Shown here: positions 52,828 to 64,000 of the stretch, in pieces
Position numbering within the stretch: the first letter of the stretch is position 1
Layout: every line of letters begins with the position of its first letter
DNA from: Gymnopus androsaceus JB14
Lineage: Eukaryota; Basidiomycota; Agaricomycetes; Agaricales; Omphalotaceae
Direction of reading: 5' to 3'
Length of the DNA stretch: 64,000 nucleotides
NCBI GenBank assembly: GCA_009733575.1
Contig: ML769385.1
Span: forward strand, 1 to 64,000
Made by a program: the position numbers and the translations under genes
The notes under the pieces: model-generated
What the model was told of the DNA's origin: nothing
What the model saw: only the letters and a program-made list of their open reading frames with translations
Databases searched by the model: none

Positions 52828-54613
52828 CTATAAAACCTCCACATTCATTCCATCCTCTTTGAACTCCTTCAAACATGTCTGCAGATCCTCGAATATTCCT
52901 TCCCTATCTTCACCTAGACATCGAGTGGAAATTTTTTGCAAACAAACACAGACTTCATTAGTCATATCGTCTGAACAGTTGTCCATGGTGAGCAATGAAG
53001 GCCTCCATCTCGAGCGCACGAGCTCGAGCAACATCATGGTGCAAGGCCGAGTCACCAGACAAAGGTCTTTCAGCGCGGGAGTAGGCACCGTCCCTTGGCA
53101 GGAACTTCCTCGTCATTATCCGCATCCCACTTTAGCCTCACCACCATAATCTCCCCTGTCATCCGAGCTGCTAGGTGCAACCAAGGATTTAAGAACCAGA
53201 GAAACATCCGGTCTACCAGTGGTGTGTGGTTCTTGGGGTTCTTCGACTTCCAGAGTTGTGACCAAGGGTACGCAGAGGAAGAGGCGAAGGAGTTCATTAG
53301 AAGTCAATGGAATGAAGTGCATGCTAAGGTGGGTTAACCGGCTAGGGCTTCGTTCAAGCATTGAGCACAACGATGCAATATGATACGTTTCGCACTGGCT
53401 CCCCGGATCCGATAATACAAGATGGGCAAGTTTTGGAAAGGTTATACAGTCGAAGAGACAGGGTGGACCATCGGGTTCGATATCCGTATATTTCATTATG
53501 AACTTGAGCACATTGCAGCTGGTAGTCGGCACAGTGAGCACTCCCCCCAGCCGCTCTACAACATGCTTTACCTCGAGAACCTGAATGTCCGGACAATGGA
53601 GAATGACATGAGATATCTCATTGGGAAAGAGATACTCCAAATTGAGATAGGTGATTGTTGGTCGAGGATACTTCAGGTCGAGAGGTACCCCATTCAGTGT
53701 TAAAGATTGAAGAACTGGACAATCCACGGAAAAGGATGATAATTGATCATCAAATGAAGAGCGAAGTTCGAGAGACACCAAAACAGGAAGATGTTGTTTG
53801 CCGTTAATCAATGGTAGTAAAACGCTATCGACCATAAATGATTCCTGGGCAGCAATTCGAACATGACGCCAGCGACTGGAGTTTTCGATGGCAATCAAGG
53901 AAGAAAACGAGTCGTCGTTGGGTAATTTGGAGGGAATAGTATCGTCAAATCTAAAGTCAATTGGATGTAAACGCGAGCGTTCAAGGAAGAGTTTGAACAG
54001 AGAGGGATTGGAGGGGTTATCCAGTGCTTTAGACCCAAAAGAAGACCATAACACGGGCATCGAAGTCACCAAATTATACCATCTGATGCATACTCCACTG
54101 ACTGCCAGAGTCGGGAGTTGCTTTTCGGCTTTAGATATGATACAGTTAACACCTATATCACCACAACAGATGTATTTGAAGATTTCGCCTAAAAGTTCCA
54201 AGGGGAGCTTGTGGATCGGAGACATTATCGATCGAACGCCTGCCACATACGCCTCAACACGGTCTTGTTGCCACTCTAGTTCCCTCAACAAGCTCTGTAA
54301 TCGACGAAGCTCCAACTGACAGCGGTCCATGTCTCTCTGCGCGTCATCTAATAGCTTGGAATAGAATGCCCGTTCCGGCTCATCAGGAGAGTATCCTGAG
54401 CGCACACGACGTATAGTTTCGTCGTATTTGAGCTGCTGCAAGTCGAATTGGAACGAATCGCCGCACTTGGCGCACAGATCTAAGCGCGTACAAAGAAGCT
54501 TTTTGGGCCAAAGATATTGGGCAACTGATCTTCTGTAGAGGTTTTCTGTACAAAGGTTAGCAACGACAAAGTGTAAGGTTATCGCTCAGAATCATACCGT
54601 CGAGGCCAGCCAT
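52828..54613 (-). pseudogene. F-box-like protein B2, frameshifted near the 3' end
   Basis: Exon 1 is MAGLDE (ATG 54613) joined to NLYRRSVAQYLWPKKLL, then a zinc-knuckle-like LCAKCGDSFQFD, coiled coil, F-box core IHKLPLELLGEIFKYICCGD and SGVCIRWYNLVTSMPVLWS, and leucine-rich repeats. One extra base near 53115 leads to a stop after EAKVGCG, and one base is missing near 53085; together they would restore frame, but a stop lies between. About 100 C-terminal residues (LKDLCLVTRPCTMML to NVEVL) are lost. The truncated protein could still carry an F-box. Confidence 0.8.
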
Positions 54614-54842
54614 TTTGTCTCCCGTAGTCAGACTCAATATAAGTTGTGACGTTGAAATAGTACAACTTTGATATAGAGCAAGTTCAAGCTGAGAGAGACA
54701 ATGGGCGCTAAATAAATAAATGATACCGCGGAGCAGGCGATCTTATCTTATCTTTCGTTCAATAATCCTCTGCGAGAGATTTCAGCTAGATCTCACTCTA
54801 CTCCTAGTAAATGCCATTGGGTCGACAAAAAACTCCGAATCA

Positions 54843-54859
54843 GCAAAACCTGGGTGATT
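54843..54859. repeat. Solitary end of the CATCAGCAAAACCTGG element family
   Basis: ATCAGCAAAACCTGGGTG occurs here without a matching partner end. A near copy (ATCGGCAAAACCTGGGTG) lies at 59585-59602 in the equivalent place beside the next OYE copy, so the fragment was duplicated with the unit. Confidence 0.6.
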
Positions 54860-54932
54860 TCAAAGATACTAGCTTTTCCTTCAAGTCCACTGGTCCCAGC
54901 AAAACGTGCGCCAATTAGCGAAGAGGAAAATA

Positions 54933-56235
<1,303 letters not shown>

Positions 56236-56278
56236 TGTGGTTGATACTGACACTTGCCAATCGTTGCATGCTTTTATA

Positions 56279-56989
56279 GTCTACGATTACCGACCCCTGC
56301 CTCCCCTGCCTAGATTTAAGATTACTCCTCGAGGCTGGTCAGACAAATAGAGATTATTCCACGAAACTCATGCCCGACAAAGCGATTACTAATGCAAGTT
56401 GGTTTTGGTAAATCCCGGTTTTCGGTAATTACTACAAATCTCCCATACTTATCGTACAGATTCTTGGACAAATTATAGAGTAAATCGCGCTCCATATTTT
56501 TCCCCTGTCACTATCGGTTCTGCTGTATAGTACCTCTCAAGAGCAACTCCGAAGCAACTCGAGATTGTTTTTGCTTAGTAGCACCTTAAGTAACTGTAAC
56601 ATTCCTTGTACATTGTATTGCATACTCTTTGAATAAATCATTCCTCTTCTTTTCACTGCCTGTATTCAACTGAAATCGAAAAAAAATTCGAAGAGATTAA
56701 CGTACTCAGCGCTCGGACGAAGGTCAAAAATGGACAAAAAAATGGCTCCGAACTTAGCCGCGCAAAAGCGGCGCGCCTCCAGTGTGAGCGCTTGACGCCA
56801 ACTTGACCGTATCTATTACTCTCGCCTGACTTTCCCAATACTGCTCGTCTTTTCGCTCCATGATCCATATGGTGAGATTAAACACGGAAGAAGTTCGTTC
56901 TTTGGTAGCTGATTGCCTGTAACTTTCTAATTGTCTTTGAAGCTAGATAATAGGAAGGAAAACAACGTCAGCGAAGAAGAAAGCTGCAG
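56279..56989. repeat. Upstream flank of OYE copy 4, shared with 305-808
   Basis: Inverted copy of the DNA before OYE copy 1, as described there. A GC-rich run (GGCGGCGCGCC type, 56760-56790) is present. No gene. Confidence 0.5.
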
Positions 56990-57100
56990 TCAAGAAGAGG
57001 AACGGGATTTATCCATGTGGAATAAATGTCAGGTGCACCAAGCAGTTTGCTAGAGAAGCAGGATCTGAAGAGGCACCCGAAGACCGCCAATTAGCATGCT
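56990..57100 (+). pseudogene. C2H2 zinc-finger fragment
   Basis: Plus strand reads KKRNGIYPCGINVRCTKQFAR, then after a one-base shift DLKRHPKTAN-stop-H. The spacing of two Cys, Phe, Leu and two His is that of a classical zinc finger, but frame shift and stop break it. It is likely a relic of a transcription-factor gene. Confidence 0.45.
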
Positions 57101-57487
57101 ATAGTTGGATTGTGAGTTATACTATTTTGTACAATATTCGGCGCCGGCACTGGCCCGCTCGAAATAAATAAGTAAATGATTTTTTGGGAATCTTATCTTT
57201 CGTTCCTTCTCAGCAGAGCCCCTGAGAGAGATTTCGACTACATCTTGTCCACCCCTCCCAGTCAATGAGTTAATGCCATTTGGCCCTTGACAAAGAACTT
57301 TGTTTTTTCTTGAATCCAGAAACCAGATATTCCAAATCCAAGGACAGAATTTGGGAGCTAATGCTCATGCTGGGAGGTCTTCTTCGCGACGATCTCAAAG
57401 TTGTCAGGCTACATAAGGCGTTGATGAGAAATCGCTATTGAATAGATATGCATTTTCGATCGACATACTGTACTCTTAAGATAAACT
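57101..57487. other. Orphan F-box B upstream region and unit flank
   Basis: 57165-57290 resembles the DNA upstream of F-box B2 and B3 (TCTTATCTTTCGTTC, GAGAGATTTC, CCAGTCAATG), but no F-box gene follows. 57400-57480 matches the 3' flank at 51035-51105. Confidence 0.5.
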
Positions 57488-57587
57488 TAGCTTGATGACC
57501 CGCCCTCTATGAGGTTGGTGAAAGTATAGAACTATGAGGATTCTAGACTTTATGTCGACAGCCTCTAGAGGACGGGTTACCAAGCTA
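57488..57587. mobile_element. 100-bp inverted-repeat element (MITE) with 9-bp target duplication
   Basis: The ends TAGCTTGATGACCCGCCC and the complement of GGACGGGTTACCAAGCTA form a terminal inverted repeat of about 22 bp with three mismatches. AGATAAACT flanks it on both sides (57479-57487 and 57588-57596). The homologous region near 51115 has a single AAGATAAAG without insertion, that is, an empty site. A 9-bp duplication fits Mutator-like elements; 8 bp (hAT) is possible if one end base is reassigned. Confidence 0.85.
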
Positions 57588-59398
57588 AGATAAACTAACC
57601 TCCACACTCATTCCGTCCTCTTTGAACTCCTTCAAACATTCCTGCAGATCCTTGAGCATTCCTTCCCCAACTTCACCTAGACATCGAATGGAAATTCTTT
57701 GCAAACAAACACAGACCTCATTAGCAATAGTGTCCCTGATCCCTGAAGAATCGTCCATGGTGAGCAATGAAGGCCTCCATCGCGAGCGCACGAGTCTGAG
57801 CAACATCATGGTGCAAGGTCGAATCACCAGACGAAGATCTTTCAGGTGCGGAAGTAGGCACCGTCCATTGGTAGCAACTTCCTCGTCATTATCCGCACCC
57901 ACTTCAGCCTTACCACCATGATCTCCTTTGTCATCCGAGCTGTGATCTCCCTTGTCATCCGAGCTGCTAGGTGCAACCAAGGATTTAAGAACCAAAGGAA
58001 TATCTGGTCCATCGGTGTGTAGTTCTTGGGGCTCTTCAACTTCCAGAGTTGTGACCAGGGGTACACAGAGGAACAGGCGAAGCAGTTCATCAGAAGTCAA
58101 TGGAATGAAGTGAATGCTAAGATGAGTCAACCGGCTAGGGCCTCGTTCAAGCATTGAGCACAACGATACAATATGATACGTTTCGCATTGGCTCTCCGGA
58201 CCCGATAATACAAGATGGGCAAGTTTTGGAAAGTTTATACAGTCGAAGAGACGGGGTGGACCAGCGGGATCGGTATTCCCATATTCCATTATGAACTTTA
58301 GCGTATTGCAGGTGGTAGTCGGCGCATCTTCGAGGTTATCTACAATGTGCTTCACCTCGAGAACCTGAACGTTCGGGCAATGGAGAATGACTCGAGATAT
58401 CTCATTGGGAAACACACACTCCAAATTGAGATAGGTGATTGCTGGTCGAGGGTACCTTAGTTCGAAGGGCAGCCCATTCAGTGTTAAAGATTGAAGAGCC
58501 GGACAATCCAAGGAAAACGATGGTGATTCCGAGTCCCCCTCAAATAAAGAGCGAAGATCCAGAGACACCAATGCAGGGAGATGTTGTTTGCCGTCAATCA
58601 ATGGTATTAAAATGTTATCGACCATAAATGATTCCTGGGCAGCAATTTGAACATGACGCCAGCGACTGGAGTTTTCGGTGGCGGTCAAGAAGGAAAAAGA
58701 GTGTTTGGGTGATCCAAAGGAAAGATTGTCAATTTTGAAGTCAACTGGATGTAAACGTGAGCGTTCAAGGAAGACTTTGAACAGAGATGGAGTGGAGGGG
58801 TTGTCGAGTGCTTTAGACCCAAAAGAAGACCATAGCGCGGGTATCGAAGTCACCAAAGTATACCATCTGATGCATACTCCACTAACTGCCAGAGTTGGGA
58901 GTTGCTTTTCGGCTTTGGATATGATGTAGTTAATGCCTGTGTCACCACAACAGATGTATTTGAAGATTTCGCCCAAAAGTTCCAAGGGGAGCTTTTGGAT
59001 CGGGGAAATCATTGAGCCAACGCTTGCAACATACACCCTAAGAAGGTCTCGTTGCGCCTCTAGTTCCCTCGACAAGCTCTGTAATCGACAAAGCTCCGAC
59101 TGACAGCGGTCCATGTCCTTCTGCGCGTCATCTAATAGCTTGGAATAGACTGCTCGTTCCGGCCCATTGGGAGAGTATCCTGAGCGCACACGACGTATAG
59201 CTTCGTCGTATTTGAGCTCCTGCAAGTCAAACTGGAGTGAATTGCCACATTCGGCGCACAATTCTAGACGCGACAAAAGTGGCTTTTTGGACCAGATATA
59301 CTGGCCAACTGATGTTCTGTAGAAGTATTCTGTACAAAAGATGAGCAAGGACACAGTGTAAGATTACCGCTCAGAATCATACCGTCGAGGCTAGCCAT
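57585..59398 (-). CDS. F-box-like protein B3, intact
   Basis: Best-preserved member of subfamily B. Exon 1 MASLDE from ATG 59398; exon 2 continues YFYRTSVGQYIWSKKPLL, the paired-cysteine segment LCAECGNSLQFD, a coiled coil, the F-box core IQKLPLELLGEIFKYICCGD and SGVCIRWYTLVTSIPALWS, and leucine-rich repeats with an acidic insert (SSDDKGDHSSDDKGDHGGKA, containing a tandem SSDDKGDH repeat). The protein ends SVEVSLS. The stop TAG at 57585-57587 is the terminal TAG of an inserted 100-bp element. Probable SCF substrate receptor; target unknown. Confidence 0.8.
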
Positions 59399-59584
59399 CG
59401 CAAGTTGGGACTGAGAGAGACAAGGCTGGGCGCTTAAATAAATGATCGATCTCCAGGAGGTTCTATCCAAGTTCTATCTTATCTCTTTCCTTTACGTATC
59501 GAAAACAGTAACGGCGATCCTCTGAGAGAGATTTCTCAGTCTACCTCTCCTAGTCAATGTCATTAGGTCGACATAAAACTCCGA

Positions 59585-59602
59585 ATCGGCAAAACCTGGG
59601 TG
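59585..59602. repeat. Solitary element end, second copy
   Basis: Near copy of the fragment at 54843. Between it and the OYE gene there is an extra stretch of about 90 bp (59605-59690) absent from the sister unit. Confidence 0.55.
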
Positions 59603-59756
59603 ATCTCCAGAGTTTCTGCCGTTGCTCCAGAGACGCTCCAAATGCGGTTTTCTCTGGAAAAATCAGATGCATTGGTGAAGCCGTGCAAAGATACTAGCTT
59701 TCCTTCAAGTCCACTGATCCCAGCAAAACGTTCGCCAATTAGCGAAGAGGAAAATA

Positions 59757-61066
<1,310 letters not shown>

Positions 61067-61991
61067 GGTGGTTACTGGTGAAGTACTTGCCAATTGTGAG
61101 CTGCTTTTATAGTCTCTAATTCCCGAGACTCATGGCAGACGGATATCCCGATGAACAGAATTTCCAAAGTTTTTACCGCTTGGTTCGGTATTTATCAAGG
61201 ATATTATCCTGGTCAAGGTGTAATAAAAGGATTCGCATCACCCTAGGCTTTCCATCTTGACTCTTTTATCATTTCACTTTTCGATGGAAGTCTTCAAGGG
61301 CCAGCTTTCGACTCTCTGCCAACAGATAGCTAAGAACATCTACAAGATGGCCCTAAGAGCGATCACTCAGTTCCACTATTTTTTGCATCCGACATAGCCA
61401 TAAATGATGAAGGACGAAGTTGAGCGATCTGCCTTCATGGATGAATTTGAGATAGCCAGATAGCTCGGTACTTTGAAAGAAAACAACAGAAACATACGAA
61501 GGAAGAATTTCGGAAGCTGAAAAGGGCCCACAATGGTAGACAATGGAAAGCGCGTATTTTTCGCGTTTGAAGAGAGCTGAGCTTACATTAGAGCACTTCG
61601 GTGGCACAAGTGGCTGAACTGAAGTACTAGAACCCATCCATTATCACCAAAGTGAAGAATGGAAGATATACCGCAATTCAGCTGCTACTCGGAAAGTGCT
61701 ATTTACTCTCGGATAAACACGGTCTCTCCTGGAACTAAGAACGGATAACTTAAGCAACCTTTACCTTTCCTGGAAACGCAAGGCGAAGAAGCAAGAAGGA
61801 AGGAGAACTTCAACTTGAAGTTGAAGGAAGCACTGCACACGACAAACGACAAGGGCGGAACGGACCGGTTCCGCTTTGTTCCGAACCCGTTTAAAGAGCA
61901 AAAATTTTGCCGAACCTTGTTTCTCCAGTACCTTTACGGTCCATTTCCAAAACTCCCCACTCACTTTTCCTCTTCCTTTTCTCCCTCAAAA
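61067..61991. other. Intergenic region before the ADP/ATP carrier, no gene seen
   Basis: A 94-codon minus-strand open frame at 61353-61637 has no recognised motif. The last 150 bp before 61992 are C/T-rich, typical of a strong fungal promoter. Confidence 0.4.
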
Positions 61992-63379
61992 ATGGCTACA
62001 GTTAAGAAGGGAAAGACTCCTCAAGACTTCGCCATTGATTTTATGTGAGTTCTCTTCTTTTTAATAACTCTGTTACTGAACGTTGGTTTGCGCTGCAGGA
62101 TGGGCGGAGTGTCTGCTGTGAGTTTCTCTTCTTTTCTCCAGTTATGTTTCTGAACGCTCCTCTTCTCTATAGGCTGTCTCGAAGACCGCTGCGGCTCCTA
62201 TTGAACGTATCAAGCTTTTGATTCAGAACCAGGATGAGATGGTACGTCTTGCTGGCGAAACCAACAAGTATTTGTACTAATAATTCTCTTGCAGATCAAG
62301 CAAGGTCGTCTGTCGCACCCCTACAAGGTAATGGCGTCTCTACATTCAATGGAAGCTTTTCGTCTAACGTCGGCGCTCGAAGGGTATTGGTGATGCGTTC
62401 AAGCGTACCATGGCTGATGAGGGTGCACTCGCTCTATGGAGAGGTAACACCGCCAACGTAATTCGATACTTCCCAACTCAGGCCTTGAACTTTGCCTTCA
62501 GTGCGTCCTTTCTTCCCTTTTAAACATTTCATTTTCATTTACAACTGTCCATTACAGAGGACTACTTCAAGTCTCTCTTCGGTTTCAAGAAGAACGAAGG
62601 CTACTGGACATGGTTTGCTGGTAACATTGCTTCCGGTGCTGGTGCTGGTGCATCTTCCCTCTTATTCGTCTACTCGCTCGACTACGCCCGTACTCGTCTT
62701 GCCAACGACGCCAAGTCTGCGAAGGGTGGAGGGGAACGTCAGTTCAATGGTCTCGTCGACGTCTACCGCAAAACCCTCGCGACTGACGGTCTTGCCGGTC
62801 TCTACCGTGGATTCGTTCCCTCTGTTGTTGGTATCATTGTCTACCGTGGTCTCTACTTTGGTCTTTTCGACTCTCTTAGTGAGTATTGCGTTGTTTTTGT
62901 TACCAATGCCGTTTTTCTGACTAACGGTTTCTCAGAGCCCGTTGTTCTCGTCGGTCCCCTCGAAGGTTCTTTCCTCGCTGCCTTTGGTCTCGGATGGCTT
63001 GTTACCAACGCTGCTGGACTTGCCTCTTACCCTCTCGATACTATCCGTCGTCGTATGATGATGACCTCTGGTACCGGCCAAAAGTACTCTTCCATGTTTG
63101 ACGCCGGACGACAGATCGTTGCCAAGGAGGGTACTCGTTCGCTTTTCAAGGGTGCTGGTGCCAACATTCTCCGTGCTGTTGCTGGTAAGTTCCTTTTTTC
63201 TTACTGTCATTGTTGTTCAGTATCTGACCTGTTTCTCACCACTAGGTGCTGGTGTTCTTTCCTTGTACGACAAGGCCCAGGAGCTCATGTTCGGCAAGGT
63301 CTACTCTGGTGGTATGTTCTTTGTCCGCTTTGCGTTCTCACTACATCCGCTTACATGCATCTCTTTAGGATCTGGTTAA
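61992..63379 (+). CDS. AAC: Mitochondrial ADP/ATP carrier
   Basis: Inner-membrane carrier that exchanges cytosolic ADP for matrix ATP. From ATG 61992 ([17 protein letters not shown]) short exons give [57 protein letters not shown] and [10 protein letters not shown], then longer exons with [54 protein letters not shown] and [16 protein letters not shown]. The RRRMMM nucleotide-carrier signature and all three carrier repeats are intact; it ends KVYSGGSG. Introns are 50-60 bp, several in the first 350 bp, as in other highly expressed basidiomycete genes. Confidence 0.95.
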
Positions 63380-63748
63380 ACTTAAAATTGACGTTAGTCT
63401 TACTAGCACTGCGATGCTGGTGCTTGGGTTGGGTTTGGGTTTTGTTGGCGGAGGTGACTAAAATAATAGACCTTATAGATAGATTTATCCAGGTGTGGGT
63501 GTGTGGCCTTTCTCTTCCTCCTCCGAGTCCAAGTCCATGGTTATGGTTATACCGTTTGGGTTACCGGTTGCGGTTATATATCTTTACTTTACTACTAGCC
63601 TTATATTTGACCAGAATTGGAGGAATAAAAAATTTAGACAACCCAATTGTTCGTGTGATTGGCTTAGATCTCGGTGAACACTCAGTTATTGTTGTCGTGT
63701 TTATGTGTACATATGCTGATATGCTTTGCTATCAGTGCTGTCAGTTAA
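63380..63748. other. Intergenic region after the ADP/ATP carrier, no gene seen
   Basis: 3' flank with short TTGGGTTT and GGTTATA repeats. The long open frames here are low-complexity and not believed. Confidence 0.35.
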
Positions 63749-64000
63749 CTACGTAAGCTCGGAATGGCGGCACATCGCATCGATGTTGCGGTTCTGAACC
63801 AAGCTACTGAAACGCATCATGGCATCAGGTCGTAGTATAGTACTATCGCATTGCGCGTCGCTACGCACGGACTTTCATCCAGATCCACAGCCTGCTCATA
63901 GCAAATCGTTCATGAGACCTGTCAGATCACCACTGGATATCGTAGACATACGTTGTTGTTTTCGATCTTTCTCTTCCTCGAGCTCGAGGGTCAGCTCATA
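63749..64000 (-). CDS. Possible C-terminus of a gene running off the window
   Basis: Minus strand gives [17 protein letters not shown] at the window edge followed by a GT...AG interval, and a last segment [20 protein letters not shown] ending CRHSELT at a TAG (63749-63751). The charged helix and open ending suggest a real gene, but it is too short to identify, and the splicing between the two pieces is not resolved. Confidence 0.3.

Overview
The window is nuclear DNA of a filamentous basidiomycete, most likely an Agaricomycete. Almost every gene has several introns of about 50 bp with GT/AG ends. Three gene types common in mushroom genomes are present: F-box-like proteins, multi-exon seven-helix membrane proteins and DOPA-dioxygenase-type proteins. 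There is no sign of bacterial, viral or organellar DNA.

Conserved housekeeping genes anchor the window. They are KOG1/raptor (minus, 7053-12350), divergent from the ribosome-biogenesis GTPase NOG2 (plus, 12486-14906); enolase (15169-16855); geranylgeranyl diphosphate synthase (minus, 34139-35787); a monocarboxylate-transporter-like MFS protein (39853-41693); and the mitochondrial ADP/ATP carrier (61992-63379). Two seven-helix membrane proteins (32361-34015 and 42279-44027), an acidic nuclear-type protein (36221-36885), a 397-residue protein with an HELGH zincin motif (19933-21283) and a few hypotheticals lie between them.

The rest is recent, repeated duplication and decay. Five Old Yellow Enzyme (OYE) genes are present: two in direct orientation on the left (852-2150, 5560-6855) and three on the right, on the minus strand, interleaved with F-box genes (51257-61066). 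The left pair arose by a segmental duplication of about 2.1 kb that also copied the last exons of KOG1, leaving a KOG1 tail fragment at 2328-2757. A repeat-rich island with two short inverted-repeat elements separates the pair. On the right, F-box and OYE genes alternate; some copies are intact, some frameshifted, and one F-box gene is reduced to about 95 bp. A second duplication, of an F-box gene plus an epimerase gene (17352-19702 versus 23996-26683), decayed reciprocally: the F-box survives in one copy, and the more complete epimerase in the other. A tandem DOPA-dioxygenase pair (26862-28527) has one intact and one broken copy. Degraded pieces of ribosomal protein L3 and actin genes lie side by side at 21480-22880.

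Three short inverted-repeat transposable elements were found by eye: a 290-bp fold-back element (31261-31550), a 100-bp element with a 9-bp target duplication whose terminal TAG is now the stop codon of an F-box gene (57488-57587), and a family ending in CATCAGCAAAACCTGG (2826-3514, 4231-4508, plus solitary ends). The strongest candidates for something undescribed are the alternating OYE/F-box array with altered OYE active-site residues, and the HELGH protein. No function can be proven from sequence alone. Exon limits were worked out by hand from splice signals and family resemblance.
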